Under the pieces are notes generated by a model, which made no database searches, had not been told where the DNA came from, and saw only the letters and a program-made list of their open reading frames with translations. From assembly GCA_017883205.1 (NCBI GenBank), contig JADGNZ010000007.1:62001-126000 (forward strand): DNA of 64,000 nucleotides, in the 5' to 3' direction. The stretch is from Thermoanaerobaculia bacterium (GTDB lineage Bacteria; Acidobacteriota; Thermoanaerobaculia; Gp7-AA8). This document shows positions 27,130-35,047 of this stretch, piece after piece; the stretch's first letter is position 1, and each line of letters starts with the position of its first letter. The position numbers and the translations under genes were made by a program.

Positions 27130-27888
27130 TCAAACCGCTCCCCGCCCGGTCACTACGACTTTGAAAGTCCGTAGGAGAATCTTGAAGTCCAACATCGGGC
27201 TCCACTGATCGGAGTATTCGCGGTCGAACGTCAGCCGGTCGATTTCGGAGCAATCACTGCGCCCTGCCACCTGCCAGAGCCCGGTGATTCCTGGCGGCAT
27301 GGAAAAGCGGCGCAAGTAGCTTCGCCGGGGAAGCTCGTCCAGGTCTGAGGGCAGGAGCGGCCGCGGTCCGACCATGCTCATGGTTCCCTCGAGAACGTTG
27401 AAGAGCTGTGGCAGTTCGTCGAGGCTGTACTTTCGAAGAAGCCGGCCGAGCGGCGTGATGCGCGGATCGTTCTTGATCTTCAGAAACGAGGTACCGGTCT
27501 GCGCGGCGAGCTCTTTCTCCTTCAGGTGCGAGCCGTTGTACATCGTGCGAAACTTGTACATTTCGAAGTAGTGCCCGCGGAAGCCGATCCGCCGCTGGTG
27601 GAAGGTGAGCGGCCCTCGGCTCGTGCACTTCACCAGCGCGATGATGATGAGCAGGACAGGCGACAAGAGCGTGATGGCGCCGATGGCCATGAGGACATCG
27701 AGCACTCGCTTGATGTGAGCGGCGAAGGGATGCCGCGTCCAGAGGTCGTAGTAGTACGAACCTGAACCGGTATCGCCGACAACTGTGAAGCCGCGCGCAC
27801 GGCGTCCCTGTTTGCCCTGCCGGGGCGTCAGAGCCTCTCGAGGGCTTTGAGGAGGGAGAGGTTCGTAGTCAAACGAGAATGAAAGCAT
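27130..27888 (-). CDS. Undecaprenyl-phosphate sugar phosphotransferase, WcaJ/PssA-type (bacterial sugar transferase)
   Basis: The protein has 252 residues. One membrane helix/re-entrant segment (KRVLDVLMAIGAITLLSPVL) precedes the catalytic domain with RRIGFRGHYFEMYKFRTM, the SLDELPQLFNVLEG helix, MVGPRPLLPSD and PPGITGLWQVAGRSD. The four-helix N-terminal region of full WcaJ is missing, so it is the short PglC-like form. It transfers a hexose-1-phosphate to undecaprenyl phosphate and starts the island's repeat unit. It is thus a second initiating enzyme besides the WecA-type at 362. Its last codons carry a 31-bp sequence that is repeated inside the downstream Wzz-Wzy gene. Confidence 0.9.
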   Translation of the reverse strand: MLSFSFDYEPLPPQSPREALTPRQGKQGRRARGFTVVGDTGSGSYYYDLWTRHPFAAHIKRVLDVLMAIGAITLLSPVLLIIIALVKCTSRGPLTFHQRRIGFRGHYFEMYKFRTMYNGSHLKEKELAAQTGTSFLKIKNDPRITPLGRLLRKYSLDELPQLFNVLEGTMSMVGPRPLLPSDLDELPRRSYLRRFSMPPGITGLWQVAGRSDCSEIDRLTFDREYSDQWSPMLDFKILLRTFKVVVTGRGAV

Positions 27889-28059
27889 GGCAGATTTTGG
27901 GCGTGAATCGCTTGTCCGTCGTGACTGACGAGTTGAGAAAATTCAGTTGTGTCGTTCACTGCTTTGCTGATCGCTACCGGTGCTTCGGAGAGCAAGTATG
28001 CAAGGCACCCGCCACGTGCGGAGAGGCGAATCGGCCGAGTGCGTGCCGGTGCGGAATCG

Positions 28060-29685
28060 TCAGCGGTTCCAGCGGCGGCGCAGCCCGTCGACAACCGTCG
28101 CCCTGCCGTCCGTGTTCAACGTATGCGTCCCGATCAGACCTTTATCCCAGTCCGGGTAAAGAGAGGCCACGACCCGCTCCTCGAACCGCTCCGGTGTCAG
28201 CGTCACGATCTGCCGGATCTGGATTGCATACCCGTAGCGGCGGGAACCGTCCTGAGCGGGCCGAAACAACTTGCCCCCTTCGACGAAGGGCCTGCCGGCG
28301 CATCGGCCCCCGATAATGTCAATCAAGACCGGATTGTGATCGTGCGCGATCCAGGGCCCCAGAGGGGACGGGGCATGGAACAGCAACAGCTGGTTGAACG
28401 TCCGGCCGGTGGATGCCGTCGATGTCAGCATCCACCAACGCGACGCCCACTCAAACACCGTCGTATCAACTGCCCGGATTCCTTCCATGAGTATTGCGAT
28501 GACGTCCCACTGGTCGGGGAAAACGGACGCACGGAAGAGTTGAATCGTACCGTTCTCCTGCGACTCGGGGACCATGTACCAGCTCCCATTCCAGGGGAAC
28601 ACATACGGGTACGAAAGGTGATAGGGGCGCTCGATGATTCTTCGAGGCTCGGTCCAGTTGCCTTGGGAATCCGCCTCGATGACTGCCAGGGCGCCGCGGT
28701 GCTCCTGAAACAGGTACTCCTCCACAAAGATATATGCGCGGTCACCTTTCGTGACGATGAACGGATCGGCCCACGTTCGATCAGGTGGCGGCGTGATCTG
28801 ATGAAACCGGGAAAGGTCGAGGCCTGCATCGCTCGCGCCGCTACCAAACTGGTACGCGATGAACCATTGCTCGCGGGCCCACCGGTCGCGGGCACGCTGG
28901 TAAAGGGCCCGTCGCGCCGCGCCTGCCAGAGACCAGATCAATAGGAAACTGTTGAGCGACTGAGGCGGACCGGCGAACGCCGTGAGATCATCAGTCTTCG
29001 CCGGCGGGAAGGAACGCTCGCGGTGAAGCCGCCGCAACTCCTTCATGACGAGGTGAACGCTCTGCCAGTAGAGCCGGTCCATGCCGCGATGAAGAGAGAT
29101 GGGATCTGTTCCTGCGCGAGTGCTTCCGAGAAGCCGTCCCTTTTCCCCGTTCGGACCGAGCAAGAGGAGCCCGGCGTCGGTAGTGGCCCGCTGCGTTACG
29201 AATTCGTGCAGGCCGGGCCGATCTCCTTCTCTGCCATGACGGACCGCCCACGCCCCGAACCGCGCCAGCGATGTGCCGTCGCGAAGGGCGCCATGGCCGA
29301 GGTGGAAGAGAACATCGAGATCGAAGGTCCGGAGCTGGGCTCGGATCGCTGCGTCCAGCGAGATGCACCCGTTCCATGAGTCGAGTTGGACTTCCAGAAC
29401 GGGGCAATGTTCGAGAAAACGGAGCGAGTCGCATTCCGCCAGTTCACTTCGCCGCCGCAGGAATCTGGCGGAGTCGATCCTGGCATAGAGGTCGCCCAGC
29501 CACCTGCCAAAGAGTCCTGGCCTCTTGACTCGATCCCGGACTTCGCGCTCCGAGTCGGATAAGCGCACGGCGACCACAAGTCGGGCAACGTCCGAACCGC
29601 GTATCGCCTCGAGCAGGCGGCACACCCAGACGGGCATCCGCGAGTCAAGAACAACACCGATCCGAAGAGCAGGCAATTCGGTCAT
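28060..29685 (-). CDS. Glucosamine-inositolphosphorylceramide-transferase-like protein (formyltransferase-like N-terminus plus GH43-like propeller)
   Basis: The start is ATG 29685 (541 aa); a frame to 29862 is open but atypical. The N-terminal 200 residues resemble a formyltransferase-type Rossmann fold (RIGVVLDSRMPVWVCRLLEA, later DVLFHLGHGALRDG). From about residue 240 to the end the chain looks like a five-bladed GH43-type propeller: TWADPFIVTKGDRAYIFVEE, SYPYVFPWNGSWYMVPES, GRCAGRPFVEGGKLFRPAQD. Bacterial members of this family sit in glycan clusters and their reaction is not established. A sugar-modifying or transferase role is likely. No membrane helix is visible. Confidence 0.7.
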   Translation of the reverse strand: MTELPALRIGVVLDSRMPVWVCRLLEAIRGSDVARLVVAVRLSDSEREVRDRVKRPGLFGRWLGDLYARIDSARFLRRRSELAECDSLRFLEHCPVLEVQLDSWNGCISLDAAIRAQLRTFDLDVLFHLGHGALRDGTSLARFGAWAVRHGREGDRPGLHEFVTQRATTDAGLLLLGPNGEKGRLLGSTRAGTDPISLHRGMDRLYWQSVHLVMKELRRLHRERSFPPAKTDDLTAFAGPPQSLNSFLLIWSLAGAARRALYQRARDRWAREQWFIAYQFGSGASDAGLDLSRFHQITPPPDRTWADPFIVTKGDRAYIFVEEYLFQEHRGALAVIEADSQGNWTEPRRIIERPYHLSYPYVFPWNGSWYMVPESQENGTIQLFRASVFPDQWDVIAILMEGIRAVDTTVFEWASRWWMLTSTASTGRTFNQLLLFHAPSPLGPWIAHDHNPVLIDIIGGRCAGRPFVEGGKLFRPAQDGSRRYGYAIQIRQIVTLTPERFEERVVASLYPDWDKGLIGTHTLNTDGRATVVDGLRRRWNR

Positions 29686-29874
29686 CGGGCCTGCATCGTA
29701 TTGCGAATCTGACCGCTTGTGTCCCGCGCAGGCGCCGGATCCTGCCGTCCGGTCTTGACGGTGTGCGACACTGAGCGCGTCTGTGCAGAATCGACGCCAC
29801 AGCACGTCAAGAGCAGCGAGGCCCGGAGATCTCGTGACGCCCGACAGGCTTGCTCGCCTCATGTTGGAGCTTTG

Positions 29875-31503
29875 TTACTTTGCCGCCCTGTGCTTGACGA
29901 TTTTCACGGTCGCAATGTTGCTCGCGGTTGAGACGTTCCCGGCCGGGTCGAACGCCGCGACCTGATAGTTGTGAGTCCCGGACGCAAGGGTGGTGGGATC
30001 TGTCCACGACGTGAGAGGGCCGATCGTCGCCACCAGTGCGAGATCGCGATAGACCTTGTATCCGGCAATGCCGACATTGTCCCTGGATGCAACCCACACG
30101 AGAGAGACAGAGCCGGAGCCGCTACCGATCGTTGCTGTGAGCGCCGTGGGAGCCGTAGGTGCCTGAACGTCAGCGGGCGGCGCCGTGGCGGCATACGCAA
30201 ACGCGCCGAGGTCGTTGGTCACGCGGGCGTGACCGGCGAAATCGGTGGGCACGGCAGGGAGAATGACGCCTTTCGACAGGACCGGCGACGATGAGGTCAG
30301 TTCATAGTCTGCAGCAACGAAGCTCCCCGGGTTGGCGAGGCGGGGATCGCCGATGATGTCGCCCGTCCCTGCCGCGGTGCCGGCGTTGCCGCCGTACCAG
30401 GAATTGTTGTGATAGCTCACACCCGTCCCGGCAACGTCGCTCATGGCCAGACCGCCGACCTGGTCGAAGATGTTGTTCTCGACGACACTGTTGACGTGCG
30501 CATCGTTTTCAATCCACAAAACAGCGGTTGAGGACTTATAGAAAGTATTGTTAGCGACGGTTGTATTCTTCAGGCCGCCGCCGTTGCCGTATGCGCCGTA
30601 ATAAAACCCCCAACGCGTGTTGATGACGATGTTGTCGGTGATCGTCAGATTGTTGAGTGGGTTCGACGCTGTGTACGGCTCATTTGCCGCGCCGATCCCG
30701 GCTGCGGGAAAACCGCCGCGGAAATAAGTCGAGTTGCCGGTGCTGTAGGCGAGGTTCTGCGTTACGTTGAGGGAACTGGCGTTGTCGAGATAGATCTCGA
30801 CGCTGTAATTGTCGAACACCACATTCTGCTGCACGACGCCGTTGTTGCTCAGCAGAAAACCGATGCCCTCTCCGGAGTTCTCGTACACCTTGTTGTTTGT
30901 GATCGAGGCGCCGTTGCACCAGGAGACGACGAGAGCGGTCGACCAACCGCCATTCAGAGTGTGATACTGATTCTCGAGCACCGTGTGATAGACCGTGTTT
31001 CCGTCGACCGTGATGGCCGAGACATTGCCCAGCGTGTCCGAGCCGAAATAGATGCCGCCCTTCACCGCATCATGGACGTTATTTCCCGAGACGCGGATGT
31101 TGCTAGCGTTCCATCCGCAGATTCCGATCCGTGTCGCATTGCGGACCTCGAATCCTGAAAAGTCGACGTAAGCGGCCTGAGAGAAGGTCACCAGGTTCTT
31201 GTCGATGCCCAGCCCGGTACCATCGATCACGGGCTGCTCGCCAGGATAGGGATGAAACGAAACATGGGAGGCAGATGACCCGACGGAGCTAATGGTTACG
31301 AGCTCGTTATAGATGCCGCCGCGGACGCTGACGTCGTCACCCGGCTGGGCTTTGAGGGCTGCCCGGCTGATCGTGTGCAGGGGAGCGGCGAGAGTGCCTG
31401 TATTGGCATCACTTCCGCTTACAGAAACGAAGAGGGTCGCGGCGTGAGCGGTCCCGGCGAGAGAGAGCAGTGAGCTGGTGAGGACAACTTTCCAAAGGTG
31501 CAT
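29875..31503 (-). CDS. Secreted right-handed beta-helix protein with C-terminal fibronectin-III-like domain
   Basis: The protein has 542 residues with a signal peptide ending GTAHA. From about residue 40 to 400 it is built of short N-rich beta-helix coils (repeated N-x-V-x-x-N-x-x-Y patterns such as NNTFYKSSTAVLWIEND), as in PbH1/NosD and polysaccharide-lyase folds. A DUF1565-like start (VSGSDANTGTLAAPLHTISR) precedes it. The last 90 residues are one Fn3 domain (APTAPTALTATIG to DPAGNVSTASN). Such proteins bind or cleave polysaccharide; catalytic residues are not assignable. It is the island's outermost gene, about 300 bp from tRNA-Asn. Confidence 0.82.
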   Translation of the reverse strand: MHLWKVVLTSSLLSLAGTAHAATLFVSVSGSDANTGTLAAPLHTISRAALKAQPGDDVSVRGGIYNELVTISSVGSSASHVSFHPYPGEQPVIDGTGLGIDKNLVTFSQAAYVDFSGFEVRNATRIGICGWNASNIRVSGNNVHDAVKGGIYFGSDTLGNVSAITVDGNTVYHTVLENQYHTLNGGWSTALVVSWCNGASITNNKVYENSGEGIGFLLSNNGVVQQNVVFDNYSVEIYLDNASSLNVTQNLAYSTGNSTYFRGGFPAAGIGAANEPYTASNPLNNLTITDNIVINTRWGFYYGAYGNGGGLKNTTVANNTFYKSSTAVLWIENDAHVNSVVENNIFDQVGGLAMSDVAGTGVSYHNNSWYGGNAGTAAGTGDIIGDPRLANPGSFVAADYELTSSSPVLSKGVILPAVPTDFAGHARVTNDLGAFAYAATAPPADVQAPTAPTALTATIGSGSGSVSLVWVASRDNVGIAGYKVYRDLALVATIGPLTSWTDPTTLASGTHNYQVAAFDPAGNVSTASNIATVKIVKHRAAK

Positions 31504-31802
31504 CGGGTCTCCCTTGTTGCACGGAGCCGGACGCCTGTGGATCAGGAAAGTTCAAAGGAGTATGGCCCGGATTCCCGGTGCCCATGCAGCTTCGATCACG
31601 TTCGGTAGCCCGGCTGTCTGGTTTCCCAGACCCATTGGCTTTGCGCCCTTCCGTTGCCGGAAGTTTGCCTTTGTCGTGCGACCTATTCTCTGGGGCCGCG
31701 TAACGAGCACGGCCTGCCAATAATTTCGCTCTCGAAGAGCAGCGCTAGCAGGCAGAGCCGTTTACGTCTCTCACTAATCGTTCGTGCGGAAGTTGTTAAG
31801 TT
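31504..31802. other. Intergenic stretch between the beta-helix gene and tRNA-Asn
   Basis: About 300 bp with no credible gene. This is where an integrase would be expected in a tRNA-targeting island; none is present, not even as a recognisable fragment. Confidence 0.5.
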
Positions 31803-31878
31803 TGGCTGTGGCGGGAGGACTCGAACCTCCGACCACCGGATTAACAATCCGGCGCTCTACCAACTGAGCTACACCACA
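31803..31878 (-). tRNA. tRNA-Asn (GTT), CCA encoded
   Basis: The cloverleaf is complete: acceptor TGTGGTG/CGCCACA (one G-U), D-stem GCTC/GAGC, anticodon stem CCGGA/TCCGG with loop TTGTTAA, T-arm GGAGG/CCTCC and loop TTCGAGT. The anticodon is GTT. The CCA end is encoded. The 3' 45 bp are repeated at 11407-11451. Confidence 0.97.
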
Positions 31879-32006
31879 CCAATCGCGCGAAGCCGCGGGC
31901 GAAGTGGCGGATACTGGCTGATGATGGGGATCGTGTCAAACAGCCGGAGCCGGAAACATTGACGCTCCCGGGCTGGTTCACTACACTCGCGAACTTTCCT
32001 CCGATG

Positions 32007-32080
<74 letters not shown>

Positions 32081-32116
32081 ATTCCTTCGCCAGCGAGCCT
32101 CTCCACCGTCACGACC

Positions 32117-33016
32117 CTGTCCACTCCAGCCAACTTTCACTTCGGCTCGACCGTCGTCTCGCATGGCTGGTATCTGCTGGCGCCGTTTCGCTGGGTGCGC
32201 GCGGAGCAGACGCTGCACCGGCCGCTGGTTCTGGGCGGCAAGCCGGTCGATCTGGCGATCTCTTTCGCCGAGGGGGAGCTGCGGATCGAAGGGGCGACGG
32301 ACGCGAAGTACATTGAGAAGAACGGCGCTGAGCTGCGGCGCAAGCTCAGCCGCATGTTTCAGCTCGGCATCGACACCAGCGAGTTCGTCACGCTCTCGCG
32401 AAGCTCACAACCGCACGCCTGGGTCGAAACGTCAGGATTCGGACGTCTGCTCTGCGGTGCGACGTTGTTCGAAGACGTCGTCAAGATCATCGCCACGACG
32501 AACACGATGTGGAAGCAGACGGTGCGGATGACGGAACTGCTGGTCGGGAAGTGCGGCCGCCGCACGAAGTCTGGGCGTGTCGCGTTTCCGGAGCCGGCGG
32601 ACGTCGCTCGTTTTTCCGCTGAGGAGCTTCAGGAGGATTGCCGCCTCGGTTATCGCGCGAAGTCGATTCACACGCTCGCCAGCGGGATCGTCAGCGGCGC
32701 AATCGATCTGGGCGCGATGAGCGATCCGTTGCAATCGACTGAAGAGTTGTTCGCCAGTTATCGCGAATTGCCGGGCATCGGTCCGTACGGCGCAGCGCAC
32801 CTTCTGGCAATGGACGGCCGCCATGATTTCATCGCCGTCGATACGGAATTCCGAAGATTCGTTCGCGAGCGCTACCACGGCGATCGCGCCGTTTCCGACC
32901 GCACGATGCTGCGGCGCTACGCGAAGTGGGGCCGCTGGAAGTATCTGGCCTACTGGTCGGAATTGTGGGAATCAGTGGCCGCGGGTTTGGAGCCGCCGGA
33001 CGCAGATAGCCGATAG
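32117..33016 (+). CDS. HhH-GPD DNA glycosylase (AlkA/Ogg-like)
   Basis: The protein is about 300 aa. The N-terminal part is an AlkA-like beta domain (FHFGSTVVSHGWYLLAPFRW). The C-terminal helical domain has the HhH hairpin LPGIGPYGAAHLLAM and, 18 residues on, the catalytic Asp in FIAVDTEFRRF. The hairpin lacks the Lys of bifunctional Ogg enzymes, so a monofunctional base-excision glycosylase for alkylated or oxidised purines is expected. The start is uncertain: between tRNA-Cys and the first conserved residues the frame has no ATG, GTG or TTG. The coordinates use CTG 32117; ATT 32081 is another option, and a GTG at 32021 lies inside the tRNA. Confidence 0.8.
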   Translation: MSTPANFHFGSTVVSHGWYLLAPFRWVRAEQTLHRPLVLGGKPVDLAISFAEGELRIEGATDAKYIEKNGAELRRKLSRMFQLGIDTSEFVTLSRSSQPHAWVETSGFGRLLCGATLFEDVVKIIATTNTMWKQTVRMTELLVGKCGRRTKSGRVAFPEPADVARFSAEELQEDCRLGYRAKSIHTLASGIVSGAIDLGAMSDPLQSTEELFASYRELPGIGPYGAAHLLAMDGRHDFIAVDTEFRRFVRERYHGDRAVSDRTMLRRYAKWGRWKYLAYWSELWESVAAGLEPPDADSR

Positions 33017-33058
33017 TCTACGCTCCCGGACGCCGCTTCGGAATATTGACCTTCACGG

Positions 33059-33439
33059 ATGGCGTACTACACTTCCTTGCAGCCGGAACGAACCTTGGAC
33101 GACAAGATCAAACAGCTTTTGCGCGAGCTCGGAAACGCGATCAACGAGTCGATCTCCAACTCCGAGGACGTGAACGAGCATATCCAGCGCATTCGCGACG
33201 AGGGCTACAACCTCTACGTCGTTCTCGATGCCACGATCGGCCTCAACCGCATCGGCGAGGAAGAAGATGCACCAAAGCCCGCGCCGGCGGGCATGCACGT
33301 CAAGAGCGATCGTGAAGTGCAATTCCGCATCGACGTCAACGATCTGGCCCTGCTCCGAGCCCTCGGCATCGATCCCACCCGCAAAGTACGAGGCGCACGG
33401 CGCGTAGAACCGCTCGCGGTCAGCAGTGACGAAGAGTGA
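33059..33439 (+). CDS. Conserved-looking hypothetical protein upstream of rlmN
   Basis: The 126-aa product has an amphipathic N-terminal half (LDDKIKQLLRELGNAINESI) and a central YNLYVVLDATIGL strand. An Ala/Pro linker follows, then a second small domain ending in an acidic tail. There are no membrane segments and no Cys. It ends 4 bp before the preferred start of rlmN and probably shares its transcript. I cannot name the family; the central part looks like a nucleic-acid-associated or regulatory small protein, but that is a guess. Confidence 0.7.
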   Translation: MAYYTSLQPERTLDDKIKQLLRELGNAINESISNSEDVNEHIQRIRDEGYNLYVVLDATIGLNRIGEEEDAPKPAPAGMHVKSDREVQFRIDVNDLALLRALGIDPTRKVRGARRVEPLAVSSDEE

Positions 33440-33443
33440 GCGC

Positions 33444-34484
33444 GTGAACCTCTACGATCTGCCTCAGAAGCAGCTCGAAGAGGCGCTCGGCGCGATCGTC
33501 TCCCCTCCGTTTCGTATCAAGCAGATCGTGGAGTGGATGCACGTTCACGGTGTCGATACGTTCGACGCCATGACCAACCTGCCGAAGGAGTTGCGCGCCG
33601 CGCTCGCTGCGCGTTTCACGATCGCGTTCCCGCAGGTGATCGAGCGAACTACTCCCGCGGCGGACGGCAGCCGGAAGTATCTCTTCCAACTCGCCGACGG
33701 CAATCGCATCGAAGCGGTCTACATGCCGATGGGAGACCGGACCAGTGTCTGCCTCTCGTCGCAGGCCGGTTGCGCGGTTGGCTGCACGTTCTGCGTCACC
33801 GGGTTTTTCGGCGCGGGACGCAACCTGACGCCGTCCGAGATGATCGGCCAGTTCTTCACGATTCAGCACGAGCATGCCGTGCCGATGGAGATGATGAACG
33901 TCGTCTTCATGGGGATGGGCGAGCCGCTGCTGAATTTCGAGCATCTCGTGACGACGCTGGACATGCTCTATCGCAACATCGCTCCGAAGCGAGTCACGGT
34001 GTCGACGGCGGGCATCATTCCCGGCATCGATGATCTGGCGAATCTGCCGCGCCGGCCCAACCTGGCAGTCTCGATCAATGCGCCTGACCGGCGTCGCCGC
34101 GAAGAGATCATGCCGATCACGAAGAAGTATCCGCTCGATGATCTGATCGCGTCGCTGAAGCGATACCCGAGCGAGAAGGGGCGCGAGATCACGATTGAGT
34201 ACGTGCTGCTGTCCGGCTACAACGACTCACATCTCGACGCTGTGGCCCTGGCCAGGCTTCTCCACGGACTGCGCGTGAAAGTGAACGCCATCCCGTTCAA
34301 CGAAGATCCCAACCTTCCCCCCTGGATGAAGCGCCCGAAGGAAGGCTCGATCGACCGCTTTGTCGACACGCTCGTCCGCAACGGCGTGGCCGTGACCGTG
34401 CGCCGGTCGAAAGGGCGCGAGATCGCCGCGGCGTGCGGCCAGTTGCGCGGAAAAGACGTCGCCAAGAGCCGCGCCACGCGATAA
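33444..34484 (+). CDS. rlmN: 23S rRNA/tRNA (adenine-C2)-methyltransferase RlmN
   Basis: RlmN is a radical-SAM enzyme that methylates C2 of A2503 in 23S rRNA and A37 of some tRNAs. The SAM-cluster motif C-x3-C-x2-C is seen in QAGCAVGCTFCVTG, the GMGEPLLNF segment follows, and the methyl-carrying C-terminal Cys is in AACGQLRGK. The GTG at 33444 has GAAGAG 8 bp upstream and directly follows the upstream stop; a GTG at 33426 in the same frame is the alternative. Length (346 aa) is normal for the family. A REP hairpin abuts the stop codon. Confidence 0.95.
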   Translation: MNLYDLPQKQLEEALGAIVSPPFRIKQIVEWMHVHGVDTFDAMTNLPKELRAALAARFTIAFPQVIERTTPAADGSRKYLFQLADGNRIEAVYMPMGDRTSVCLSSQAGCAVGCTFCVTGFFGAGRNLTPSEMIGQFFTIQHEHAVPMEMMNVVFMGMGEPLLNFEHLVTTLDMLYRNIAPKRVTVSTAGIIPGIDDLANLPRRPNLAVSINAPDRRRREEIMPITKKYPLDDLIASLKRYPSEKGREITIEYVLLSGYNDSHLDAVALARLLHGLRVKVNAIPFNEDPNLPPWMKRPKEGSIDRFVDTLVRNGVAVTVRRSKGREIAAACGQLRGKDVAKSRATR

Positions 34485-34532
34485 GGAGTGCAGGCGTCTC
34501 GCCTGCGGCGACGAGGCGTCCTCGCCTCGTCG
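34485..34532 (+). repeat. REP-like palindrome directly after the rlmN stop
   Basis: It starts GGAGTGCAGGCGTCTCG right after TAA and holds two hairpins (GCAGGCG/CGCCTGC; CGAGGCG/CGCCTCG). The head and spacing equal those of the copies at 142-191 and 312-359. Confidence 0.7.
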
Positions 34533-34598
34533 TGGTTGGCTGCGAAACATCGGTGCCGGACCGTCTCGAACGTACTTCTCGTAAACGATGTTCGCGAT

Positions 34599-34680
34599 CC
34601 GTCGATGGATCAAAAAGAACCGTCGATGGTTCAAAAGCACCATCGATGGCCGAAAAGAACCGTCGATGGATCAAAAAAGC
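34599..34680. repeat. Left part of 21-bp array 2 (four units), cut by the transposon
   Basis: Four 20-21 bp units of the type CCGTCGATGGATCAAAAAG lie back to back and end exactly at the left terminal inverted repeat. The same unit resumes at 39121 on the other side of the element, so the insertion split one array. Confidence 0.93.
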
Positions 34681-34716
34681 GGTAGTGGTCTAGTTTGACT
34701 CGGAAGTTGTAACATC
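34681..34716 (+). repeat. Left terminal inverted repeat of the transposon
   Basis: Begins GGTAGTGGTCTAGTTTGAC and ends TTGTAACATC. 29 of 36 positions match the reverse complement of 39085-39120. Confidence 0.92.
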
Positions 34717-34743
34717 CCGAGCCGAAGGAGACTGCCCCCCCCC

Positions 34744-35043
34744 ATGGTCAGCGAACACTTCGAAAAGCTGCACGTCACGCTCGACACGAACTCTGGTCGC
34801 GGAGAATACGTCTGCTTAGGATGCGACGCCTCGGGTGATTTCGTGGCAAAGGATCGGGAGAGCGCGCTGGGTTTAGCGCGTGTCCATCTGACCGAATGCC
34901 CCACCTTCGCAGGCGTCGGAATCGTTCCTGGAACAATCGAGATCGACGGTGGCGTGCGTGCAGACGTTAGCTTCAATACCGACACGGGCAAAGTAACCGT
35001 GATGTGGCCTGAGGGTCACGCGCCGGACGACGTGAGGTCTTAG
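34744..35043 (+). CDS. Small hypothetical passenger protein with CxxC
   Basis: The 99-aa product starts at ATG 34744, behind an AAGGAG ribosome site (34725-34730) and a run of nine C residues (34735-34743), giving a 13-bp spacer. It contains a C-L-G-C knuckle near residue 25 and beta-rich halves (IVPGTIEIDGGVRADVSF, GKVTVMWPEG). It ends 4 bp before the restored end of the convergent transposase gene, so it fits the element without overlap. The function is unknown; the C tract could alter expression by slippage. Confidence 0.65.
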   Translation: MVSEHFEKLHVTLDTNSGRGEYVCLGCDASGDFVAKDRESALGLARVHLTECPTFAGVGIVPGTIEIDGGVRADVSFNTDTGKVTVMWPEGHAPDDVRS

Positions 35044-35047
35044 TCGC

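Larger units (their letters stand above)
11407..31847. mobile_element. Candidate tRNA-Asn-integrated genomic island carrying an EPS locus
   Basis: The segment is bounded by the direct 45-bp repeats 11407-11451 and 31803-31847. The complete tRNA-Asn is at the right boundary, with its 3' end facing the segment, as expected when an integrase restores the tRNA. Inside lie flippase, epimerases, glycosyltransferases, a Wzz-Wzy fusion, an initiating transferase and secreted proteins. I find no integrase, excisionase or mobility gene, so the element is either decayed or was mobilised in trans. Confidence 0.6.
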
